DNA of 5,178 nucleotides, taken from the NCBI GenBank assembly GCA_019348435.1, contig JAHWJM010000217.1:1-5178 (forward strand), in the 5' to 3' direction. The notes under the pieces were generated by a model. It had not been told where the DNA came from and did no database searches. It saw nothing but the letters and a program-made list of their open reading frames with translations. This document shows positions 1-5,109 of the stretch, piece after piece (position 1 is the stretch's first letter; every line of letters begins with the position of its first letter). Origin of the DNA: Actinomycetota bacterium (GTDB lineage: Bacteria > Actinomycetota > Thermoleophilia > Solirubrobacterales > Solirubrobacteraceae). Position numbers and translations under genes: made by a program.

Positions 1-2
1 AA

Positions 3-290
3 GCACTGGTCCTGGAAGCAGCCGGCCTTAAAGATTCCGGCCAGCCGATCACGCTCGAAGCCGCCGCGGCCAAATATTTTGCGAGCGAGGCCGTGGGCCG
101 CGTCGCCGACCGTACGGTCCAGATTTACGGCGGCGCCGGCTACATCTCCGATTACGGCGTCGAGCGCCTGTACCGCGACGTGCGGCTATTCCGGATCTAC
201 GAGGGCACCAGCCAGGTCCAGCAACTCGTCATCGCCCGCGAGACGCTGCTGCCGCGGCGCATCGAAGAGCCGGCGACCGCGACGGCGTAG
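3..290 (+). CDS. Acyl-CoA dehydrogenase, C-terminal part (5' end outside window)
   Basis: Flavoenzyme of the first beta-oxidation step, converting acyl-CoA to trans-2-enoyl-CoA and passing electrons to an electron-transfer flavoprotein. Only the last 95 residues are present, reading in frame from base 3 to a TAG at 288-290. They match the C-terminal helical domain of the family: AAAAKYFASEAVGRVAD, then QIYGGAGY (the FAD-contacting Gln and Gly-Gly region), VERLYRDVR, and RIYEGTSQVQQLVIARE. The Glu of YEGTSQ occupies the position of the catalytic base in medium-chain enzymes (Glu376 of human MCAD), so this copy looks active. Chain length specificity cannot be read from this part. Several AT-ending codons (CTT AAA GAT; AAA TAT TTT) stand out from the G/C-ending codons of later genes. 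It ends 91 nt before the next gene, with a hairpin between, so it probably lies on a separate transcript. Family assignment is firm; the substrate is unknown. Confidence 0.95.
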   Translation, partial: ALVLEAAGLKDSGQPITLEAAAAKYFASEAVGRVADRTVQIYGGAGYISDYGVERLYRDVRLFRIYEGTSQVQQLVIARETLLPRRIEEPATATA

Positions 291-308
291 CCACGTCCCG
301 CACGTCGA

Positions 309-338
309 CCGCGGGCGGTCCATCCGGAGCGCCCGCGG
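309..338 (+). terminator. Terminator-like hairpin after the acyl-CoA dehydrogenase
   Basis: Arms CCGCGGGCG (309-317) and CGCCCGCGG (330-338) are perfectly complementary over 9 bp. After one G/G mismatch, 3 more base pairs follow (TCC 319-321 with GGA 326-328), closed by an ATCC tetraloop. It starts 18 nt after the acyl-CoA dehydrogenase stop, where a terminator is expected. There is no T-run after it, so it would be a U-less type, common in high-GC actinobacteria. Very GC-rich sequence makes chance hairpins frequent, which lowers confidence. Confidence 0.45.
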
Positions 339-381
339 CCGCTGCAACGGGTCACATCGATGGGCAGGGCATACTGGACCG
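339..381 (+). promoter_or_regulatory. Probable promoter/operator region of the PadR operon (weak motifs)
   Basis: This is the only free sequence upstream of the four-gene block after the hairpin, so the operon promoter should be here or just upstream. CATACT at 370-375 matches the -10 consensus TATAAT in four of six positions. It would place transcription start about 7 nt later, at or next to the ATG at 382, giving a leaderless or nearly leaderless mRNA. No good -35 box is visible at the right distance. An 8-bp palindrome CATCGATG at 355-362 overlaps the expected promoter and could be a regulator half-site pair, but it is short and does not match the ATGTA/TACAT type operators known for some PadR proteins. 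Confidence 0.25.
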
Positions 382-867
382 ATGGCCTCTCGCCATCCTT
401 CGACGGAGGCCGCCGTCGCCGACGCGGCCGCCCAGAGCGACATGCGTGCCGCCGCCGGCGCCCGCACGCCGCCGGCCGAGCCGGCGGGCGATGCAGTGCG
501 CCAGGGGCCGGGGTCCGGCGACCCCCTGCTGGCGGGCCTGCGCAAGAGGGGGCTGCTACGGCTGCTCGTCCTGCACCTGCTCGGCTCGGGACCGTCGTAC
601 GGCAATCAGCTCATGGAGCGCGTCGGCTCGCTGACCGGCGGCCTGGTCGCGGTCAACCCGAACACGATGTATCCGCTGCTGCGCGCGCTGGAGGCGGAGG
701 GTCTCGTGGCAGGCGAGTGGGAGCACCCCGAGCGCCGCTCGCGGCGCTTCTATCGGCTGACGGAGCCGGGCCGCGCCGAGCGCGACCGGCTGGCGGCGGA
801 CGTCGCGCCGCGCCTGGACGAGATCGCCGCGGCGGTCGACCTGATCCGGCGCGAACTGGTGGGCTGA
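382..867 (+). CDS. PadR-family winged-helix transcriptional regulator
   Basis: A 161-residue DNA-binding protein, probably a dimeric ligand-responsive repressor. The winged helix spans about residues 55-130: a hydrophobic first helix (RKRGLLRLLVLHLL), GPSYGNQLMERV (usual PadR form is GPSYGYEL), the recognition helix VNPNTMYPLLRALEAEGLV, and the wing and third strand RRSRRFYRLTEPG. A C-terminal helix at about 133-158 (RAERDRLAAD...IAAAVDLIRREL) would form the dimer interface. The first 45 or so residues are Ala/Pro/Gly-rich, probably disordered, and unusual for the family. ATG 382 has only a weak upstream purine stretch, and ATG 442 (Met21) is an alternative start that would remove part of this tail. 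The open frame continues upstream into the acyl-CoA dehydrogenase gene, but that extension has no family resemblance. It is the first gene of the block, with 5 nt to the next, so control of its own operon is the natural inference. The ligand is unknown. Confidence 0.9.
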   Translation: MASRHPSTEAAVADAAAQSDMRAAAGARTPPAEPAGDAVRQGPGSGDPLLAGLRKRGLLRLLVLHLLGSGPSYGNQLMERVGSLTGGLVAVNPNTMYPLLRALEAEGLVAGEWEHPERRSRRFYRLTEPGRAERDRLAADVAPRLDEIAAAVDLIRRELVG

Positions 868-872
868 GCGCA

Positions 873-1379
873 ATGGGCACGGTCGCGGCGCGGCAGCTGC
901 TGCCGCGGGCCTCGATCGACGAGGCGCAGGGACTGTGGCTGGACCTCGATCGCTGGCCGGCCTTCGTCGACGGCTTCGCAGCGATCGTCCGCCGTGAGGG
1001 CGACTGGCCGCGGCCCGGGGCGCGCATCGTGTGGGACTCGCTGCGCAACGGCCGCGGCCGCGTCATCGAGCAGGTGACCGAGTTCGAACCGGGCGCGATG
1101 CACCTCGTGCGTGTCGAGGACCCGCAGCTGCACGGCACGCAGCGGGCGCGCTTCAGCCGCTACGACGGCGGCTGCGAGCTCTCGCTGGAGCTCGACTACG
1201 CGCTCAAACGCCCGGGCATCGGCGGCCGTCTCACCGACATCCTCTTCGTGCGGCGCGCCGTCGGCGACGCGCTGCGCCGCACGCTGCGGCGCTTCGCGGT
1301 CGAGCTCGAGGCCGACCGCGAACTGCAAGCTGAACCTCAGCGGCCCCGGCCGCGTTCCCGCAACGAGAAGGAGTCCTGA
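873..1379 (+). CDS. SRPBCC (START/polyketide cyclase-like) family protein
   Basis: A 168-residue protein with the look of the SRPBCC helix-grip fold, which forms a deep hydrophobic cavity for lipids, polyketides or other nonpolar ligands. Visible parts are an N-terminal amphipathic helix and Trp-rich segment (LWLDLDRWPAFVDGF, residues 21-35), then strands around GARIVWDSLRNGRGRVIEQV (49-68), MHLVRVEDPQLHGTQRARF (76-94) and CELSLELDYAL (101-111). The long C-terminal helix that closes the cavity follows (about 123-147, with RRAVGDALRRTLRRFAVELE). The tail after residue 150 is charged and probably flexible. I see no catalytic motif, so a binding, transport or cyclase role cannot be chosen. ATG 873 lies 5 nt after the PadR stop, with GGTGGG at 858-863 as a plausible ribosome binding site 9 nt away. 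Its place between a regulator and a beta-oxidation enzyme suggests handling of an acyl or hydrophobic compound; that is inference. Confidence 0.8.
   Translation: MGTVAARQLLPRASIDEAQGLWLDLDRWPAFVDGFAAIVRREGDWPRPGARIVWDSLRNGRGRVIEQVTEFEPGAMHLVRVEDPQLHGTQRARFSRYDGGCELSLELDYALKRPGIGGRLTDILFVRRAVGDALRRTLRRFAVELEADRELQAEPQRPRPRSRNEKES
1365..1373 (+). promoter_or_regulatory. Ribosome binding site for the dehydrogenase/hydratase gene
   Basis: GAGAAGGAG at 1365-1373 is the strongest Shine-Dalgarno sequence in the window and lies inside the last codons of the SRPBCC gene. The spacing to ATG 1386 is 12 nt, slightly long. The TGA at 1377-1379 is in the same frame as the following gene, so its start cannot lie further upstream; this fixes ATG 1386 as the best start. 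Confidence 0.7.
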
Positions 1380-1385
1380 AAAGGC

Positions 1386-3377
1386 ATGTTCGTGTTCAAG
1401 GCGGCAGTCGTCGGAGCAGGCACGATGGGCGGCGAGATCGCGCAGGTGATCGCGTCCGCCGGGATCCCGGTGGTGCTCAAGGACGTCAAGCCGGAATTCG
1501 TCGACCTCGGCCTCAAGAAGGCCGAGGACGTGACCCGCGCGCAGCTCGGCGCCCTCGTCGGCAAGCAGAAGATCTCCCAGGAGCAGGCCGATGCCCAGGC
1601 GACCGAGATCCTCGGGCGAATCCACGGCACGACCGAGTACGAGGGCTTCGGCGACGTGGACTTCGTCATCGAGGCGGTGCCCGAGCGGATGGCGATCAAG
1701 CAGGCGGTCTTCGCCGAGCTCGACTCGCTTACGCCCGGCCACGCGATCCTGGCCTCCAACACCTCGTCGCTGTCGATCACCGAGATGGCCGACGCGACCT
1801 CGCGTCCGGACAAGGTCGTCGGCTTTCACTTCTTCTACCCGGCGTCGATGATGCGCCTCGTCGAGATCGTGGAGGGCGCCGACACGTCGCCGGAGACGAT
1901 GCAGGCCGCGACGACGTTCGCGCAGACGATCCGCAAGCTGCCGATCGCCTGCGGTGAGGAGCCGGGCTTCGTGGTCAACCGGATCCTGAACTCCGCGATC
2001 AGCGAGATCTGGCGCTTCCAGGAGGCCAACGAGCTGTCGATCAAGGCGATCGACGACGCCGTCGCGCAGGCGCGCGTCGCTCCCATGGGCCCGTTCTTCC
2101 TGACCGACCTGCTCGGCCTCGACACGGTGCTGCACGTCGCCGAGCACCTGCAGGAGTCCTACGGCGCAGAATCCTTCTACGTCCACCAGGGCATGAAGCA
2201 GCTTGTCGCAGCCGGCGAGCTCGGCGCGAAGACCGGCAAGGGCTTCTACGAGAACGGCGAGCCGCGCTCCAACGGCAAGACGGAGTTCGACCAGGAGGAG
2301 CTCACGCAGCGCTTCGTGCTCAAGGCGCTCGTCGAGGCCTGCCTGCTGCTCGAGGACGGGATGGCCACCGTGCGCGACATCGACTTGGGCATGATGGCCG
2401 GCGCAGGCCTGATCCCGCCGCCGTTCGCGCGCGCCGACCAGACCGGCCTCGACGAGGTGCTCGCGGCGCTCGAGCGCGCGGCGAGCGAGTGGGGGGAGCA
2501 GTACGCGCCGCCGCTGATCCTGCGCCGGCTCGTCGCGCAGGGGCGTCTGGGCGCCAAGAGCGGCCAGGGGTTCTTCGCCTACAAGCAGCCCGACGACGGG
2601 TTTGCACAGGGCGACGCGGTCCAGCTCGACACGCGCGACGGCTACGCGATCGCCTGGCTCGATCGACCGCCCGCGAACTCGCTGGCGCCGCAGGTCATCG
2701 AAGAGCTCGGCCGCGTCTGGGAGCACGTCGACGCCGACGAGTCGATCCACGCGCTGATCATCGCCTCGGCCAACCCGATGCTGTGGTGCGCGGGCGCCGA
2801 CATCAAGGCGTTCACGCAGATGGACGCCGAGACCGGCGCGAAGCTGCTCGACGAGACGCATGCGCTGCTGCGGCGGATGGAGTCCTCCTCGACGATCACG
2901 ATCGCGGCGGTCAACGGCGTCGCGTTCGGCGGCGGCTGCGAGCTGGCGATGGCCTGCGACGTGCGAATCGCCGCTCGCTCGGCGAGCTTCGGCCAGCCCG
3001 AGGTGAACCTCGGCATCATCCCCGGCTTCGGCGGCACGCAGCGGCTGCCGCGGCTCGTGGGCACGGCGCGCGCGCTGGAGCTCAACCTCACCGGTGATCC
3101 GATCTCGGCCGACGAGGCGTACGAGATCGGGCTCGTCAACCGCGTCGTCCCCGACCACGAGCTGCACGACGTGGCACGGGCGTGGGCGCGCAAGCTCGGC
3201 GGACAGGCCCCGCTGGCGGTCGCGGCGATCAAGCGCACGACGGCCGGCGATGCCGATCTCGACGAGGGCATCGAGGCCGAGAAGCAGGCGTTCGGCGAGG
3301 TCTTCGCCAGCGCCGACGCGCGCGAGGGGATCGGCGCGTTCCTCGGCAAGCGCACGCCGCAGTGGAGCGGGAAGTAG
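1386..3377 (+). CDS. Bifunctional 3-hydroxyacyl-CoA dehydrogenase / enoyl-CoA hydratase (dehydrogenase domain first)
   Basis: A 663-residue enzyme for beta-oxidation steps two and three: hydration of trans-2-enoyl-CoA to (S)-3-hydroxyacyl-CoA and NAD+-dependent oxidation to 3-ketoacyl-CoA. Residues 5-190 form the Rossmann domain, with GAGTMGG (10-16) and Asp33 at the NAD ribose position. The dehydrogenase dyad His148 (HFFYP) and Glu160 has the 12-residue spacing of human HADH, and Asn198 (VVNRIL) is also kept. Two C-terminal-type dehydrogenase domains follow (about 190-290 and 305-400), each ending in a G-K-G-F or G-Q-G-F motif. Residues 410-660 are a crotonase domain with oxyanion-hole segments CAGADIKAF (468-476) and GVAFGGGCELAM, and both catalytic glutamates, Glu519 (GGGCE) and Glu539 (FGQPE), 20 residues apart as in rat mitochondrial hydratase. 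Both activities should work. The domain order is the reverse of E. coli FadB/FadJ and matches Bacillus FadN and the archaeal crotonyl-CoA hydratase/3-hydroxybutyryl-CoA dehydrogenase. Chain length preference is unknown, and a biosynthetic or assimilation role is possible. Confidence 0.96.
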   Translation: MFVFKAAVVGAGTMGGEIAQVIASAGIPVVLKDVKPEFVDLGLKKAEDVTRAQLGALVGKQKISQEQADAQATEILGRIHGTTEYEGFGDVDFVIEAVPERMAIKQAVFAELDSLTPGHAILASNTSSLSITEMADATSRPDKVVGFHFFYPASMMRLVEIVEGADTSPETMQAATTFAQTIRKLPIACGEEPGFVVNRILNSAISEIWRFQEANELSIKAIDDAVAQARVAPMGPFFLTDLLGLDTVLHVAEHLQESYGAESFYVHQGMKQLVAAGELGAKTGKGFYENGEPRSNGKTEFDQEELTQRFVLKALVEACLLLEDGMATVRDIDLGMMAGAGLIPPPFARADQTGLDEVLAALERAASEWGEQYAPPLILRRLVAQGRLGAKSGQGFFAYKQPDDGFAQGDAVQLDTRDGYAIAWLDRPPANSLAPQVIEELGRVWEHVDADESIHALIIASANPMLWCAGADIKAFTQMDAETGAKLLDETHALLRRMESSSTITIAAVNGVAFGGGCELAMACDVRIAARSASFGQPEVNLGIIPGFGGTQRLPRLVGTARALELNLTGDPISADEAYEIGLVNRVVPDHELHDVARAWARKLGGQAPLAVAAIKRTTAGDADLDEGIEAEKQAFGEVFASADAREGIGAFLGKRTPQWSGK

Positions 3378-4132
3378 CCCCCGCGGCGTCCGGCGACGTC
3401 GCCGAGCTGGCGCGGCTCGTCCGTCGCGCCGGCTCGGTCGTCGCCCTGACCGGCGCCGGGATCTCGGTGCCCTCCGGGATCCCCGACTTCCGCACGCCCG
3501 GCACGGGCATCTGGGAGAACGTCGACCCGATGGAGGTCGCGCACATCGACGCCTGGCGCGCCGATCCCGAGCGCTTCTGGACGTTCTACGGCAATCGGTT
3601 TCAGACGCTCGGGGACAAGCAGCCCAACGGTGCTCACGCTGCGCTTGCCGACTTGGAGCGCCGCGGCCTGCTCGATGCGGTCATCACGCAGAACATCGAC
3701 ATGCTGCACCGCAAGGCAGGTACGCGGCAGCTCGTCGAGGTCCACGGCTCGATCGCCGCGTGCGTCTGCCTCGCCTGCGAGGCGCGCTACGACCTCGACG
3801 TCGTGCTCGAGCGGCTGGGGGAGGCCACGGTGCCGCTGTGCGACTGCGGGCGGCCCTTGAAGCCCGACGTCGTGCTGTTCGGGGAGTTTCTCTCGGCGGA
3901 GGCGCTGGGGCGGGCGACGGAGCTGGCCGAGGCCGCCGACCTGTTGCTCTGCGTCGGCTCGTCGCTCGAGGTCTACCCGGTCGCGCAGCTGCCGGCGGTG
4001 GCGCTGCACGGCGGCGGCGCGATCGCGATCGTCACGCAGGGGCCGACGCCGTACGACGGGCGAGCGAGCATCAAGCTGACGGGGGACGTCGAAGCCGACC
4101 TCGAGGCGCTCGCCGCGGCGCTCGACGACTAG
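3362..4132 (+). CDS. Sirtuin: NAD-dependent protein lysine deacylase, class III-like
   Basis: A 256-residue Sir2 enzyme that removes acyl groups from lysine, consuming NAD+ and releasing nicotinamide and O-acyl-ADP-ribose. Motifs in order: GAGISVPSGIPDFR (31-44) for NAD binding, TQNIDMLH (109-116), catalytic His128 (EVHGS), zinc ligands C136-x2-C139 and C160-x-C162, KPDVVLFGE (167-175), and GSSLEVYPVA (199-208). Ala60, Tyr76 and Arg79 align without gaps to Ala86, Tyr102 and Arg105 of human SIRT5, the residues that accept negatively charged succinyl/malonyl lysine. Desuccinylase-type activity is therefore likely but not proven. The start chosen is GTG 3362, which overlaps the upstream stop by 16 nt; no strong ribosome binding site is visible, so translation is probably coupled. 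The next in-frame ATG upstream is at 3182, deep within the previous gene, and is less likely. Cotranscription with acyl-CoA enzymes fits a role in reversing acylation of metabolic proteins. It is cytoplasmic, with no signal or membrane segment. Confidence 0.93.
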   Translation: MEREVAPAASGDVAELARLVRRAGSVVALTGAGISVPSGIPDFRTPGTGIWENVDPMEVAHIDAWRADPERFWTFYGNRFQTLGDKQPNGAHAALADLERRGLLDAVITQNIDMLHRKAGTRQLVEVHGSIAACVCLACEARYDLDVVLERLGEATVPLCDCGRPLKPDVVLFGEFLSAEALGRATELAEAADLLLCVGSSLEVYPVAQLPAVALHGGGAIAIVTQGPTPYDGRASIKLTGDVEADLEALAAALDD

Positions 4133-4147
4133 CCGGACCGCCGTCTA

Positions 4148-4184
4148 TGGCGCTTTGACCCCGCTATTCGGGGTCAAAGCGCCA
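4148..4184. terminator. Perfect 16-bp hairpin between convergent genes, probable bidirectional terminator
   Basis: TGGCGCTTTGACCCCG (4148-4163) and CGGGGTCAAAGCGCCA (4169-4184) are exact reverse complements, separated by the 5-nt loop CTATT. The hairpin starts 16 nt after the sirtuin stop and ends 24 nt from the stop of the minus-strand gene, so it can serve both. There is no T-run on either strand beyond the stem. The remaining spacer bases (4133-4147 and 4185-4208) show nothing else. Position and a perfect stem make a terminator much more likely than an operator. Confidence 0.85.
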
Positions 4185-4208
4185 GGCGACCCCGCCACGG
4201 CGATGCGC

Positions 4209-5075
4209 TCATACGCCGCCCGCGGTTCGCGCCCGCAGCGCCGCCTCGATGCGACCCAGCACCGTGCGGATGAGCGCGATCTGCTCGTCCTGAAGGCCAC
4301 TTTGGAGCGCGGCGTTGGCGACGGCGCCGACGGCCGTCCGATGCTCGCGCAGCGTTCCCAGCCGCTCGGCCAGGCCGGCGATCTCGCGCCATGGCTCGAG
4401 CTCGGCGAGCGCCGCCTCGAACGCGATCCGCAGCCCGAGCGCCGCCTCGCGCCAGCGCTCGGCGTCGGCGTCGAGCCGCACCCGCAGCGTCAGCTCCTCG
4501 CACGCCAGTGCGACGTCGCGGCCGGCGAGCAGGGCCGCCAGGCGCTCCTGAGGGCGCAGCGCCGCCGTCCGCGGGCGCAGCGCGGTCGGAGCCGCGCCGG
4601 CCAGCTCACGCGCGCGATCCCACTGGCCGTCGGCGACGCGCTCGCCGTCGCCGAAGCCGACGCGCACGACAAGCGCCTGCGCGCGTGCGACCTCGCGCGC
4701 GTACCGGTCGGCCGCCGCGATGCGGTGCGCGTGCAGCACGCGGTTCAGGCGTACGAGCGCGGCACCGGCGAGGGCGTCGAGGTCCGCGGCGACCAGCCAG
4801 GCGGCCGCCGCCTCGTAGCCGGCGAGCGGCACGGCGTCGACGAGCGTCGCCCGTGACGTCAGCACCGGCTCGGGCGGCTGATCGGGCGGCGCATCGACCG
4901 CCCGCCGGCGCCGCGGCAGCAGGCGACGCTGCTGCGCGCCGAGGACGTCGACGACGAGAACGTGGGCGGGAGGCTCGCCGAGCCGCTCACGGATCGTGTA
5001 GCGGCCGGGCTCGGGACCGAGCGCCCAGGGGAATTCGAACTGCACAAAGCGAAACCGCCGCGACTCGGAAGTCAC
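4209..5075 (-). CDS. Hypothetical protein, 288 residues, function not recognised
   Basis: I do not recognise this protein. It reads from GTG (5075-5073) to TGA (4211-4209). Residues 6-55 look beta-rich (RRFRFVQFEFPWALG, then THE-like turn and AHVLVVDVLGAQQRRLL), followed by a basic and Pro-rich linker (about 54-72, LPRRRR and PPDQPPEP). From about 85 to 285 it is mostly Ala/Leu/Arg-rich helix, with a distinct central stretch AHRIAAADRYAREVARAQALVVRVGFGDGERVADGQW (given here only by its parts: AHRIAAADRYARE at 116-128 and VRVGFGDGERVADGQW at 137-152). No signal peptide, membrane helix or Cys/His metal site is visible. It reads like a genuine cytoplasmic protein, whereas the opposite strand gives only an Arg/Gln/His-rich shadow. 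The start is doubtful: a hairpin covers the GTG, AGGA (5095-5092) is 16 nt away, and GTG 5045-5043 (Val11) is an alternative. It is convergent with the sirtuin and may follow the partial gene on its right in one operon. Confidence 0.75.
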   Translation of the reverse strand: MTSESRRFRFVQFEFPWALGPEPGRYTIRERLGEPPAHVLVVDVLGAQQRRLLPRRRRAVDAPPDQPPEPVLTSRATLVDAVPLAGYEAAAAWLVAADLDALAGAALVRLNRVLHAHRIAAADRYAREVARAQALVVRVGFGDGERVADGQWDRARELAGAAPTALRPRTAALRPQERLAALLAGRDVALACEELTLRVRLDADAERWREAALGLRIAFEAALAELEPWREIAGLAERLGTLREHRTAVGAVANAALQSGLQDEQIALIRTVLGRIEAALRARTAGGV

Positions 5076-5085
5076 GGCGGTTTCG
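5050..5085 (-). terminator. Hairpin over the start of the 288-residue gene; terminator or translation-control structure
   Basis: CGAAACCGCCG (5050-5060) and CGGCGGTTTCG (5075-5085) are exact reverse complements. After one C/A mismatch, GACT (5062-5065) pairs with AGTC (5070-5073), closed by the tetraloop CGGA, giving 15 pairs in all. On the minus strand it starts 24 nt after the TAG of the right-hand gene and is followed by CTTTG, a weak T-rich tail, so it looks like that gene's intrinsic terminator. It also encloses the GTG start and first codons of the 288-residue gene, so it could instead limit that gene's translation. Confidence 0.55.
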
Positions 5086-5109
5086 GGTACGTCCTATTTC
5101 GGCTGACGG

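Noticed and set aside
307..320. Small palindrome GACCG-CGGG-CGGTC as a possible regulator site
   Set aside because: It overlaps the longer and more stable hairpin at 309-338 and is of a size expected by chance in such GC-rich DNA.
79..381. Upstream extension of the PadR open frame to ATG 79
   Set aside because: It would overlap the acyl-CoA dehydrogenase coding region in another frame, and the added residues are Ser/Arg/Ala-rich with no resemblance to regulators.
750..3167. An 805-residue open frame on the minus strand, antisense to SRPBCC and the dehydrogenase/hydratase
   Set aside because: Its product is a low-complexity mix of Arg, Asp, Leu, Val, Ala and His with no family motif, while the plus strand encodes clear conserved enzymes over the same bases. 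Long antisense frames are normal where codons end in G or C.
3182..3361. Sirtuin start at ATG 3182
   Set aside because: It would add 60 Arg/Gly-rich residues overlapping the conserved crotonase C-terminus; GTG 3362 gives a normal-length sirtuin.
2642..4009. A 455-residue minus-strand open frame across the fusion gene end and the sirtuin
   Set aside because: No recognisable domains and a shadow-like composition; the plus strand has full crotonase and sirtuin motifs here.
4237..4449. Three copies of AGCGCCGCCTCG (4237-4248, 4408-4419, 4438-4449)
   Set aside because: On the minus strand they encode the helix-forming residues EAAL in the same frame each time, so they reflect alanine-rich helices and GC-rich codons, not a repeat element.
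4155..4856. A 233-residue plus-strand open frame opposite the 288-residue gene
   Set aside because: It starts inside the terminator stem, has no ribosome binding site, and is Arg/Gln/His-rich. The minus-strand reading has normal protein composition and likely secondary structure.
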